From Flavobacterium sp. LC2016-01 (GTDB lineage: Bacteria; Bacteroidota; Bacteroidia; Flavobacteriales; Flavobacteriaceae): a DNA stretch of 64,000 nucleotides. Below, in pieces: positions 27,773 to 35,845 of the stretch. The notes under the pieces were generated by a model that saw nothing but the letters and a program-made list of their open reading frames with translations, was not told the origin of the DNA and made no database searches. The stretch spans positions 124,001 to 188,000 of the forward strand of contig NZ_WMIC01000006.1 of NCBI RefSeq assembly GCF_009711135.1. Reading direction: 5' to 3'. Position 1 is the stretch's first letter; every line of letters starts with the position of its first letter. Position numbers and translations under genes: made by a program.

Positions 27773-28804
27773 ATGAAGAAATTATTATTACCCACCTCTA
27801 TTGTCGGAAGTTTACCCAAACCTGCCTGGCTTGCGCCACCCGAAAAACTTTGGTCACCATGGAAATTAGAAGGCGATCAGCTACTTGAAGGGAAACAAGA
27901 TGCATTACGCATTTCTCTGCAGGAACAGCAATTGGCAGATCTAGATATCATTTGTGACGGTGAGCAGACACGTCAGCATTTTGTAACGACTTTTATCGAG
28001 CATTTAAGCGGTGTAGATTTTGAAAATCGTAAAACAGTAAAAATCCGTAACCGTTATGACGCGAGTGTTCCAGTGGTTGTAGGTGAGGTTGCACGTCAAA
28101 AAGCAGTTTTTGTTGAAGATGCTAAATTTTTACGTAAACAGACTAACAAGCCTATAAAATGGGCATTGCCAGGCCCGCTGACAATGGTAGATACCTTGTA
28201 CGACGACCATTACAAAAGCCGTGAAAAATTGGCATGGGAATTTGCGAAAGCACTCAATGAAGAAGCAAGAGAACTTCAAGACGCAGGAGTAGATATTATC
28301 CAGTTTGATGAACCTGCATTTAATGTGTTCTTTGATGAAGTAAACGATTGGGGAATGGCAGCATTAGAAAGAGCCATTGAAGGTTTACACTGTCAAACTG
28401 CGGTTCATATTTGCTATGGTTATGGAATACAGGCAAATACTGATTGGAAAAAGACATTAGGTTCGGAGTGGCGACAATACGAAGAAATTTTTCCGAAAAT
28501 TCAAAAATCTAAAATTGATGTGGTGTCTTTAGAATGTCACAACTCCAATGTGCCTTTAAATTTAATGGAACTTGTTCGCGGTAAAAAAGTAATGGTAGGT
28601 GCTATTGATGTGGCAACCAATACTATCGAAACACCAGAAGAAGTAGCTGATACCCTGCGTAAAGCTCTTGAGTTTGTAGATGCCGAAAATCTTTACCCTT
28701 CTACAAACTGCGGTATGGCCCCGCTATCTCGAGACGTAGCTAGAGGTAAGTTAAGTGCTTTAAGCGCAGGAGCAGAAATTATACGTAAAGAACTTGGAAT
28801 TTAG
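27773..28804 (+). CDS. mesD: Core methionine synthase MesD (MetE C-terminal-type, no folate domain)
   Basis: The 343-residue protein equals the catalytic half of MetE. It opens LLPTSIVGSLPKPAWLA and carries the zinc ligands His212 and Cys214 (VHICYG), a Glu in SLECHNS, and Cys313 (NCGMAPLSRD). It lacks the N-terminal half of MetE, so it should transfer a methyl group to homocysteine from a donor other than methyl-folate. The DUF1852 gene next to it places it in the aerobic MesD family, whose methyl donor was not known in the work I recall. It is followed by a transporter gene. Confidence 0.85.
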   Translation: MKKLLLPTSIVGSLPKPAWLAPPEKLWSPWKLEGDQLLEGKQDALRISLQEQQLADLDIICDGEQTRQHFVTTFIEHLSGVDFENRKTVKIRNRYDASVPVVVGEVARQKAVFVEDAKFLRKQTNKPIKWALPGPLTMVDTLYDDHYKSREKLAWEFAKALNEEARELQDAGVDIIQFDEPAFNVFFDEVNDWGMAALERAIEGLHCQTAVHICYGYGIQANTDWKKTLGSEWRQYEEIFPKIQKSKIDVVSLECHNSNVPLNLMELVRGKKVMVGAIDVATNTIETPEEVADTLRKALEFVDAENLYPSTNCGMAPLSRDVARGKLSALSAGAEIIRKELGI

Positions 28805-28826
28805 TCTCAATATATTAATAATGAAG

Positions 28827-28842
28827 TCCGTGCCTCCACGGA
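28827..28842 (+). other. Small hairpin between mesD and the transporter gene
   Basis: TCCGTG at 28827-28832 pairs with CACGGA at 28837-28842 over a 4-base loop. There is no T-run, so it is not a standard terminator. It could slow or process the transcript. It stands out as GC-rich in an AT-rich gap. Confidence 0.35.
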
Positions 28843-28862
28843 GGAATAATATTTAAAACACA

Positions 28863-29855
28863 TTGAAGAAATTATTAGAAGTATTAAAAAAAGCAGGGTT
28901 CGACGGTTTCCTGTTAATGATAGCCACCATGATTTTGATGGCTTATTTTTTGCCAAAGCCAGGCATGGTCAAAGAACCTGTTTCACTGGAGGAGATTGCC
29001 AATGCTGGCGTTTCCTTAATTTTCTTGTTTTATGGTATGCGGCTAAGTGTTGAGAAACTAAAAGCCGGACTATCCAACTGGAAAATGCACATTGTTGTCC
29101 AGTTGACAACCTTTTTATTTTTTCCGCTCATTATTTTGGCATTTCGCCCGTTGTTTGTCAATAACGGCTTTGAGCTGCTTTGGCTGGGTGTATTTTTTCT
29201 GGCAGCATTGCCATCCACAGTTTCCTCTTCGGTGGTCATGGTTTCCATCGCTAAGGGAAACATTCCCGCAGCCATTTTCAATGCAAGCATTTCCAGTTTG
29301 ATCGGGGTAGTGGTTACGCCTCTCTGGGTTGGGCTGTTTATAGCTTCTGCGACAGGCGATTTTGATATCGCTCATATCGTCATAAAGTTGATTTTTCAAG
29401 TCTTGCTGCCTGTCATCATTGGCATAAGCCTCAATTTCCGTTTCGGTGCCATTGCCGAAAAATACAAGAAACAGCTCAAATATTTCGATCAGGCAGTTAT
29501 TCTAACGATTATTTACACGTCGTTTTGCAAGTCATTTTCCGAACATCTTTTTGAAGGCTTCACCGCCCTTGAACTTGCTGGACTCGCTGCAGGGATGATG
29601 GCGTTGTTTTTTGCCGTATTCTTTTGTGTCGGACTACTCAGCCGCCTGCTTGGTTTTTCAGAAGAAGACCGCATTACTGTTTTATTCTGCGGGTCTAAAA
29701 AGTCATTGGTACATGGCACCGTTATGTCAAAAGTACTTTTTCAGCACAGTACCATCACCGGCATCGTATTGCTGCCGCTCATGCTTTATCATGCCTTGCA
29801 ATTGATTGCCGCTAGTATCATCGCTCAGGGTATGGCTCGACGAAAAGAAGTATAA
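28863..29855 (+). CDS. Bile-acid:sodium-symporter-family transporter (SBF-like)
   Basis: The 330-residue protein has about nine or ten hydrophobic segments and the SBF-like pattern: FYGMRLSVEKL near the start, LAALPSTVSSSVVMVSIAKG and FCGSKKSLVHGTVMSKVLF later. The start is TTG at 28863; no earlier ATG fits. It is clearly more GC-rich, with more C-ending codons, than its neighbours, which suggests recent acquisition. Its position after mesX-mesD suggests import of a methyl donor or sulfur compound, but family members are broad and this is a guess. Confidence 0.85.
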   Translation: MKKLLEVLKKAGFDGFLLMIATMILMAYFLPKPGMVKEPVSLEEIANAGVSLIFLFYGMRLSVEKLKAGLSNWKMHIVVQLTTFLFFPLIILAFRPLFVNNGFELLWLGVFFLAALPSTVSSSVVMVSIAKGNIPAAIFNASISSLIGVVVTPLWVGLFIASATGDFDIAHIVIKLIFQVLLPVIIGISLNFRFGAIAEKYKKQLKYFDQAVILTIIYTSFCKSFSEHLFEGFTALELAGLAAGMMALFFAVFFCVGLLSRLLGFSEEDRITVLFCGSKKSLVHGTVMSKVLFQHSTITGIVLLPLMLYHALQLIAASIIAQGMARRKEV

Positions 29856-30080
29856 TTTTTATTTATGGCATGGCGCTTTATCTTTTTTCAATAAAGGGCA
29901 CCAGGATAACGCTTCCTGCTATAAAATAATGCCTTTTAGATTTTTATACTGCGAAGATGAAAGCTACAGTATTTTATATTTTTAACTTGTATGAAATAAG
30001 ATTTTTGTATTGTTTTTGGTTATATTTGAAGAATTTTATTCTGATTAAAAATAAATTAAACCTGTTTAAAGTAATATTCT

Positions 30081-30533
30081 ATGGAACAAATAGACGATAT
30101 TGATCTTCAGTTATTAAATATACTTCACGATAATTCTAAATACACTGTAAAAGAGCTTGCTAAAATGGTAAATCTTTCGGCATCGCCAGTTTTTGAGAGG
30201 ATTAAAAGATTGGAAAACAGTGGTTATATTAAAAAGTATATAGCACTCCTTGATGCAGAAAAATTAAACAGGGGATTCATCGTTTTCTGTAATATCAAAC
30301 TTAAACAGCACGATCGTAATATTGGCAATCAGTTTGTTAGTGATATTATGAAAATAGAAGAAGTTGTGGAATGTTACAATATTTCAGGAGATTACGATTT
30401 TTTAATGAAAGTTTCTGCCAAAGACATGAAGCATTATCAGGATTTTGTGTTTAATAAATTGGGATCAGTTGAAAGTATAGGGAGTACCCAAAGTACCTTT
30501 GTTATGTCGGAGATAAAAAATATGTATGGATAG
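30081..30533 (+). CDS. Lrp/AsnC-family transcriptional regulator
   Basis: The 150-residue protein has an N-terminal helix-turn-helix (about 5-60; LQLLNILHDNSKYTVKELAK, LSASPVFERIKRLE) and a C-terminal RAM/AsnC effector domain (about 70-145; VVECYNISGDYDFLMKV). The family senses amino acids. Standing after the methionine synthase and transporter genes on the same strand, it may control them in response to methionine. A TATATTTG at 30021-30028 may be its own -7 element. Confidence 0.9.
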   Translation: MEQIDDIDLQLLNILHDNSKYTVKELAKMVNLSASPVFERIKRLENSGYIKKYIALLDAEKLNRGFIVFCNIKLKQHDRNIGNQFVSDIMKIEEVVECYNISGDYDFLMKVSAKDMKHYQDFVFNKLGSVESIGSTQSTFVMSEIKNMYG

Positions 30534-30829
30534 TTCCGCGATGGTTTATTTATTTGAAATTCGCCTTAGCTTTTTTGAGAGAAATGTATTAAGTCCATTT
30601 TGGAAGTATTTTATATTTAACATCAAAAAAATGCGATAAACCAAAAGAGAAAAAAAATCTATATCCTTAACGGGACTTCGAATCATCGTTCAGCTTTGAT
30701 TAAATCTCTAATAACACCACTTTTAGATTGTTTATTTCAAACAGGCTAAGAATTCCTTTGGAAAAAATCGAACCATAAAATGCTAAGCTGTAAAGGCTTG
30801 AAAATCCTACATGTTTGTGTATAAAAAAA
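30534..30829. other. Intergenic region after the Lrp gene
   Basis: No credible gene is present on either strand. It leads into the hairpin and tRNA fragment at 30830-30875. I see no further structure. Confidence 0.35.
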
Positions 30830-30860
30830 AGAGACACCTATTCTTTAGTTGTCTCTTTTT
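30830..30860 (-). terminator. Hairpin flanking the tRNA-Arg fragment (likely original tRNA terminator)
   Basis: AGAGACA at 30830-30836 pairs with TGTCTCT at 30850-30856, with further partial pairing inside. Read on the minus strand, the stem follows the tRNA 3'-end fragment directly and ends in a T-run. That is what the tRNA-Arg terminator would look like if it had been pushed away by an insertion. Confidence 0.65.
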
Positions 30861-30875
30861 GTGACCTCGACTGGA
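30861..30875 (-). repeat. Copy of the tRNA-Arg 3' end (candidate attachment-site repeat)
   Basis: GTGACCTCGACTGGA is identical to 32387-32401, the 3' end of tRNA-Arg plus one base, in the same orientation. Weaker similarity continues into the T-loop. The two copies enclose 1.5 kb on the downstream side of the tRNA, the geometry expected for an element integrated at a tRNA 3' end. Confidence 0.75.
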
Positions 30876-30949
30876 AATCAACCTTTATGCTAATGTGTTG
30901 TAAATCAGTAATCATAATTATCTATTGGGGAATTTTTGGGACGTTATAC

Positions 30950-31900
30950 TTAAAAATTTAGTTTGTACTCAATTGCTTCTCTAAGTTCTTTATTAGTTCC
31001 TTCAATATTTGCTAGTTTTCCGTATCTGATATTTGATTGAGGTGTTAAAAGCGATTCGCATACATATTCGATATATTGTTTATCGAAATCGAAAGTTATT
31101 AACGTAGCTAATTCTGAACCTGTTTTTGTAAAGGCAATAATATTGATGTGATGTTGGGAATTATTAGGCTGTGACTCAACATATATACCGGTATCTCCAT
31201 TTACAAATAGTGTACCTGTATCTTTTTCACTACCTTTTGAAATCATAACTAAGTCTGGAGCTGTAATTACTAGGCCTAATTCAGACATTAGTAATATTTC
31301 CTTATATGGTATATTAAGTTGTTTGTAGACAAAATCTTTATTTACAAATGGAATAAAATTAGTGTGATGTGATTTTATTAATAATTTGGCAAATTTTGTA
31401 AAGACTAATGCTTCCTCTTTTGAAAGATTTTTCAAAAGATCTAAAGTTCGTAAAGAAAATGTACCGGGTTTTTTAACTTCACCGGCAAGTATTCTTCCCC
31501 ATAGTTTTTGCATTTCATCATTAGAAATATCTTCAGCGATATTAAAAAATCGAGTAGTCCAATCTGGATCAACTTTTTCAGAGGAAACGTCTGGTTCTTG
31601 ACTAACTTGGTCGAATGCTACATCAATAATTTTGTCAATATTGTTCTGTTTTTTAACCTGCTGGTATATAATTTTTTGCTCAATTGTATTGAGAGTTTCC
31701 AAATCAATTAATTTGCCTTCAGCATTGGCTATTGCTTGCGCTTTTGCTAAGACTTCAATTTCAAATGCTTTTGCTTTTGCTTCTTTTCGGATTGCAGTGG
31801 GCCTATATAAAGTTCCAATTCCTTGACCAATTACTTCAATTAATTTTTCAAGCGGCTTACCTTCAATTTTCACTAAGCTAAAATTACTTCCTTCCCCCAT
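30950..31900 (-). CDS. DUF2806-like protein, cargo of the tRNA-Arg insert
   Basis: The 316-residue protein has no signal peptide. Its centre reads FFNIAEDISNDEMQKLWGRI and SLRTLDLLKNLSKEEA, which I recognise as the DUF2806 core; the N-terminal 90 residues are helical and charged. Proteins with this kind of core (abortive-infection-alpha-like or DUF2806) often occur as accessory genes. A phage-defence role is possible but not shown. It is the only intact gene between the tRNA-Arg gene and the displaced tRNA end. Confidence 0.6.
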   Translation of the reverse strand: MGEGSNFSLVKIEGKPLEKLIEVIGQGIGTLYRPTAIRKEAKAKAFEIEVLAKAQAIANAEGKLIDLETLNTIEQKIIYQQVKKQNNIDKIIDVAFDQVSQEPDVSSEKVDPDWTTRFFNIAEDISNDEMQKLWGRILAGEVKKPGTFSLRTLDLLKNLSKEEALVFTKFAKLLIKSHHTNFIPFVNKDFVYKQLNIPYKEILLMSELGLVITAPDLVMISKGSEKDTGTLFVNGDTGIYVESQPNNSQHHINIIAFTKTGSELATLITFDFDKQYIEYVCESLLTPQSNIRYGKLANIEGTNKELREAIEYKLNF

Positions 31901-31918
31901 GATATTAGTTTTTTTTGA

Positions 31919-32075
31919 TTATGAATGCATTTTAATAATCTCTTTAATCTTCTCAATTTGTTCGCTATAATTCTCTCCAACCGATGGGATCTTCCATTGT
32001 ATAATCTGTTATAGGTTCCATTAAAATAGAGTTTTCAGCTTGATTAATTTCAATACTTACTACACCAGTTAAAAT
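31919..32075 (-). pseudogene. Frameshifted remnant of a small gene before the DUF2806 gene
   Basis: On the minus strand, the frame from 32075 reads VSIEINQAENSILMEPITDY and meets TAG at 31965-31967. A shifted frame then reads IPSVGENYSEQIEKIKEIIK and ends with TAA at 31919, 18 bp before the DUF2806 ATG. Two plausible halves joined by a one-base shift suggest a decayed gene. I do not recognise the product. Confidence 0.35.
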
Positions 32076-32343
32076 CTAATTAACGTTAAGATTTGGGTAT
32101 AATTCTATTTTTTTTTTTTAATATTAATACCTAAAGATCTTTCAATTTAATTAAATCGTCTATTTTTTTTATTAAAAGTAATATTTTTATGTAATGATTC
32201 CCAAATTAATTGTTTGGGACGTTTGTGGGTAGTTACAAATAAAAAATAATAATTTGTAATCTTAATAAAATTTATATTGTGTTGATTTGTAGGGATTTAT
32301 GTTTCTTGAAAGGTTTAGATTGTAATTCCAGCACAAAAAAATA

Positions 32344-32372
32344 AATCCCTATGTATCAAATACATAGGGATT
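32344..32372 (-). terminator. Terminator downstream of tRNA-Arg
   Basis: AATCCCTATGTAT at 32344-32356 is exactly mirrored by ATACATAGGGATT at 32360-32372 over a 3-base loop, with a T-rich tract on the minus-strand side. It lies 15 bp from the tRNA 3' end. Confidence 0.8.
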
Positions 32373-32387
32373 ATTTTATTTTAGAAG

Positions 32388-32461
32388 TGACCTCGACTGG
32401 ATTCAAACCAGTAACCTTCTGAGCCGTAATCAGATGCGCTATTCAGTTGCGCCACGAGGCC
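32388..32461 (-). tRNA. tRNA-Arg (anticodon ACG)
   Basis: The minus strand folds as a 74-nt cloverleaf. Acceptor GGCCTCG pairs with CGAGGTC (one G-T pair), the anticodon stem TCTGA/TCAGA encloses loop TTACGGC with anticodon ACG, and T-stem CTGG/CCAG encloses TTTGAAT. CCA is not encoded. Its 3' end is duplicated at 30861-30875. Confidence 0.95.
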
Positions 32462-32575
32462 TTTTTGTTATCATTAAGCTAATTTTTACTAGCTTTGTTG
32501 ATTGCTTATTGCGGGTGCAAAGATAGACATAAATGTGAGATATACAAACATAAAATAAGATAAAAATAAAAAAAA

Positions 32576-33088
32576 ATGAAGATAGAAAATTATATACGTG
32601 ATATTCAGGGTTTTCCAAAAGAAGGAATTTTATTTAAAGATATTACACCGCTCTTAAATGACCCAATTGCAAGGAAAGAATGCCTTTCGGATCTAGTAAA
32701 TTCTTTAAAAGAACAGAAAATTGACAAAGTAGTAGGAGCGGAGAGCAGAGGTTTTTTCTTCGGAATTTTATTAGCGCAGGAATTAAATGCCGGTTTTGTT
32801 CCGGTTCGTAAACCTAAAAAACTGCCTTATGAAATCATTTCAGCTTCTTACGAGCTTGAATATGGTACAGACAGCTTAGAAATGCATACCGATGCCATTA
32901 AAAAAGGAGATCGCGTTTTAATTCACGATGATGTTTTGGCAACTGGCGGCACTGCAAAAGCCGTTTGCGAATTAGTAGAACGTTTAGGAGGCGAAATTGT
33001 ACAATGCAATTTTTTAATGGAATTATCTTTCTTGAAAGGAAGAGAAAAAATAAAAGAATACCCTATATTTTCTGCCATTACCTATTAA
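32576..33088 (+). CDS. apt: Adenine phosphoribosyltransferase
   Basis: The 170-residue protein follows bacterial Apt throughout: IRDIQGFPKEGILFKDITPL at the start, GAESRGFFFG in the middle, and the PRPP-binding motif VLIHDDVLATGGTAKA near residues 118-133. It makes AMP from adenine and PRPP in the cytosol. Length is normal. It stands alone, convergent with the response-regulator gene, whose stop is 2 bp away. Confidence 0.96.
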   Translation: MKIENYIRDIQGFPKEGILFKDITPLLNDPIARKECLSDLVNSLKEQKIDKVVGAESRGFFFGILLAQELNAGFVPVRKPKKLPYEIISASYELEYGTDSLEMHTDAIKKGDRVLIHDDVLATGGTAKAVCELVERLGGEIVQCNFLMELSFLKGREKIKEYPIFSAITY

Positions 33089-33089
33089 T

Positions 33090-33740
33090 TTAAATCAAAA
33101 CAATTTTGTTCTTAATAGCATAAAGAACTAATCCAATTCGGGTTTTGATTTCGAGTTTGTCAAACAGACATTCTCGATAACCGTCGATTGTTTTTGGGCT
33201 TAAACACATTTCTGAAGCGATTTCTTTATACGTTTTTTCAGTGCAGGCATGTTTTATAAAAACAATTTCTTTTTCTTTTAAATTGATTTTTTTAGAATCG
33301 CTGTTTGCTTTTTTGACCAGCATGCCTGAAACTAATTCGGTAAAATAAAAGCCTTTCTCAATAACGGAGATTATGGCTTCTTTAAATATTTCGGGTGAAG
33401 TATCTTTCAGCAGATAACCTTTGGCGCCGTTTGTAATCATTTTGATGATAATTTCTTCATCATCATTAACAGAGAGCGCGATCACCTTTAAGTCGGGTCT
33501 GTTTTCCTTAATCCATTTCATCGTGCTTACACCGTCTAAAACCGGCATATTCACATCTAATAAAATTAAATCAATATTTGTGCTGGGATGATCTTGCAGA
33601 TATGTTACAAATAATTTGCCGTTTTCAAAACGATTTATTACTTCAAAATCTTTAAAACTGTTGATTAAAAGTTCCAGCGACTGCGAAAAAAGCTGATGAT
33701 CATCTACTATAATAATTCGGTTTTTAGTGTTGGGTTTCAT
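33090..33740 (-). CDS. NarL/FixJ-family response regulator
   Basis: The 216-residue protein has a receiver domain (about 8-125) with VDDH at 12-15 and phospho-acceptor Asp62 (LLDVNMP). A GerE/LuxR-type helix-turn-helix follows at about 150-205 (EIASEMCLSPKTIDGYRECL). It overlaps the kinase gene upstream by 17 bp, so the two are coupled. It is the last gene of a four-gene operon divergent from the 35.8-41.9 kb cluster and may control that cluster. Confidence 0.93.
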   Translation of the reverse strand: MKPNTKNRIIIVDDHQLFSQSLELLINSFKDFEVINRFENGKLFVTYLQDHPSTNIDLILLDVNMPVLDGVSTMKWIKENRPDLKVIALSVNDDEEIIIKMITNGAKGYLLKDTSPEIFKEAIISVIEKGFYFTELVSGMLVKKANSDSKKINLKEKEIVFIKHACTEKTYKEIASEMCLSPKTIDGYRECLFDKLEIKTRIGLVLYAIKNKIVLI

Positions 33741-34515
33741 TGGTTAGGGTTAAGGGGTATTCTAAAGTTACGGTTGTTCCTGATGAATTTGACTCCATAA
33801 TTAATTTAGCGCCAATTAATTTGGCTCTTAATTTCATGTTGTTTAAACCTATCCCGGAATTTATCTGACTCGCATCATAGCCAATTCCGAAATCTTTTAT
33901 TTCTAATCGAAAAATAGCAGTATCGGTACTGATGTTTACTTCAAATAAATCACTGTGAGAATGTTTTAAGCTGTTGTGCAGCGCTTCCTGAAAAATTCTA
34001 TAAATAAACAAATCATGTTCTTGATTAATCTTCGGAATTTCTCCCGTAAGATTGTATTTATACTGAATATTTTTCAGTTTTTTTATGCGCTCTAAATCTT
34101 GTTTAATGGCTTCGATGAAATTACTCTGCAGTAAATTGTCTTTATTTATAATTCGGGATAAAATCCTTATTTCATCTAATGACTTGGCTAGTATTTCTTT
34201 AAGGTCTTGAAGTTCATTGGTTTTAACCGATTTCCCTCCATTCAAGTATATATTAAGCTGCATAATACCTACCGAAATGATTTGGCCTATATTGTCGTGG
34301 AGTTCTTTGCTTATTTCGCTGAGTGTCTGATCTTTTATTTCAATTCTGGTTTTAATTAATTCCGATTGAAAATAAAGCTCTGATTCCATTTTTTCAACCA
34401 GATAAGTGTTTTTCTTTTTAAGGAAATAAAAGAATATAACAAGCAAAATGATCAGTAAAGTTAAAAAAACAATACCTAATGAAATGACTAATAATTGTAT
34501 TTCTTTTCGCTCCAT
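33724..34515 (-). CDS. Sensor histidine kinase, HisKA_3 type
   Basis: The 263-residue protein has one transmembrane helix (about 8-32), a HisKA_3 dimerisation segment with phospho-acceptor His73 (SKELHDNIGQI), and a HATPase domain (EALHNSLKHS; GIGLNNMKLRAKLIGA). There is no extracytoplasmic sensor domain, so sensing probably depends on a partner; the membrane protein encoded just upstream, overlapping by 28 bp, is the obvious candidate. It pairs with the NarL-type regulator downstream. Confidence 0.92.
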   Translation of the reverse strand: MERKEIQLLVISLGIVFLTLLIILLVIFFYFLKKKNTYLVEKMESELYFQSELIKTRIEIKDQTLSEISKELHDNIGQIISVGIMQLNIYLNGGKSVKTNELQDLKEILAKSLDEIRILSRIINKDNLLQSNFIEAIKQDLERIKKLKNIQYKYNLTGEIPKINQEHDLFIYRIFQEALHNSLKHSHSDLFEVNISTDTAIFRLEIKDFGIGYDASQINSGIGLNNMKLRAKLIGAKLIMESNSSGTTVTLEYPLTLTNETQH

Positions 34516-35135
34516 AAAAATCCAATAATATAGCAGGTCTGGGCCAGAAGATTTAAAATAAATACTACCAAACTAAAAACCGATTCATCGTGTTTGATTA
34601 AAAACCAATTTAAAGCCAGCATAAAGGGCAAAAAAGGCACATGAAAAACTAATATTCCGAGTATGTACCAAAAAAAGACCGATTTTTTAAAATTCAATAT
34701 TTTGTCTGAATTAAAAATTTCCACTAAATACAAACAAGATAAAATCATTACTAACAATACGCCAATAGCAAAACTGTAAGTGTAAGAGTGATTTACGTCT
34801 TCTTTGAAATATAAAATATTCAGAAAAAAGGATAATATAAAAAGTATTAAACTTAGAGAGGCTGTTATTCTATAATTTGTTTTAGTTAACAGACTTCTTA
34901 AGAGCAATATATAGGCAGAAAAACTGACCAGCATATAAAAATTAAAAACATAATAATTCAGCAAGCCGGTCCACTCTGTAAAATAATAACCTACTTTTTC
35001 TATTATAACAGAAAACCAAATTAAAATTACAAGTGATTTAGCTTTATATCCAGGAAGTTTGTGCCATGAAATCAAGCCAATAATTCCGGAAAATAAAGCT
35101 AAATAGAAAATATAAAATCGTAAAAATTCGAACAT
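34488..35135 (-). CDS. Multi-pass membrane protein of the two-component operon
   Basis: The 215-residue protein has about seven hydrophobic segments (FLRFYIFYLALFSGIIGLIS at the start; FAIGVLLVMILSCLYLVEIF later) and short loops. I do not recognise the family. It overlaps the kinase gene by 28 bp, which favours joint synthesis. It may be the membrane sensing partner for the kinase, which lacks a sensor domain of its own. Confidence 0.75.
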   Translation of the reverse strand: MFEFLRFYIFYLALFSGIIGLISWHKLPGYKAKSLVILIWFSVIIEKVGYYFTEWTGLLNYYVFNFYMLVSFSAYILLLRSLLTKTNYRITASLSLILFILSFFLNILYFKEDVNHSYTYSFAIGVLLVMILSCLYLVEIFNSDKILNFKKSVFFWYILGILVFHVPFLPFMLALNWFLIKHDESVFSLVVFILNLLAQTCYIIGFLWSEKKYNY

Positions 35136-35141
35136 AATTTT

Positions 35142-35576
35142 TTAGTTATAGTCTAAGCTTGGCGGTCTTCCAATACTTCCATAATTCATTGGTTCAATGC
35201 TTGATATGTCGGAGTTGTCAATACTGAGAGAAGCAAAAGTTTGTAATTCTCCAGCCTTAGGCGTTTTTATTTTTTTTCCGGTTGCAGTCAAAAATACCGT
35301 CATCAATCCTGCTTTTTCTTCATATTTTTTCTCTTCTGGATATACACCAAAATAAATGCGAATTCCATTGACATTATAGCCTGTTTTTTCACCTTTAGAC
35401 TTGATATAATGAATGTAATTTTCGAGTTCTTCTACAGAAAACCAAACCGCATTGGCGTCTTCTTTTTTAATGTATTTAGCAATAATACTTGCTCTGTATT
35501 TCATAAAATTCGAATGTAATTCTTTAGCGAATTTTTTAGTAATCAATTGCGTTGGTTTTTCAGGCTGTCTTTCCAT
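35142..35576 (-). CDS. Unrecognised 144-residue soluble protein, first gene of the two-component operon
   Basis: There is no signal peptide or membrane segment. The middle (VWFSVEELENYIHYIKSKGE; GIRIYFGVYPEE) looks like a compact alpha/beta domain, and the end is acidic and Gly/Pro-containing. I cannot name it. It precedes the membrane protein gene by 6 bp, so it belongs to the same transcript as the kinase and regulator. Confidence 0.7.
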   Translation of the reverse strand: MERQPEKPTQLITKKFAKELHSNFMKYRASIIAKYIKKEDANAVWFSVEELENYIHYIKSKGEKTGYNVNGIRIYFGVYPEEKKYEEKAGLMTVFLTATGKKIKTPKAGELQTFASLSIDNSDISSIEPMNYGSIGRPPSLDYN

Positions 35577-35769
35577 GAGTATTAATAGTTTAAGGGTTAA
35601 TTGTTTGATAAATAGTGTTTTGGTAAAACATTGAGAGCAAAAATATTTTAAACGCCAAAAATCGGCAAGGGGAAATGTACCCTTTTTCTTAGGGTAAATT
35701 TATTTAAAATTTTGGGTTAAAGTACTGTTTTTTAGTAATTTATAAAAAATCAATTTTACATCGTCCTTT

Positions 35770-35783
35770 TTTTGTGCACAAAA
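35770..35783. promoter_or_regulatory. 14-bp perfect palindrome before the seven-gene cluster
   Basis: TTTTGTGCACAAAA is fully symmetric and lies 62 bp before the first gene at 35846, in the gap between the divergent two-component operon and the cluster. A weaker inverted pair, TACCC/GGGTA, lies at 35678-35696. Both could be operators; neither matches a site I know. Confidence 0.4.
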
Positions 35784-35845
35784 TGGATAGGCGAAATCTG
35801 AAAAGCCTGTTAAAAGAGTAAGAGTTAATTGTAATACTTAGAATT

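Noticed and set aside
30861..30883. A second tRNA gene
   Set aside because: Only the 3' acceptor strand and part of the T-arm are present; no anticodon or D-arm precedes it.
30936..32223. TTGGGACGTT at 30936-30945 and 32214-32223 as true ends of the insert
   Set aside because: A 10-bp match in 1.3 kb can arise by chance, and neither copy abuts a recognisable junction; the 15-bp tRNA copy explains the ends better.
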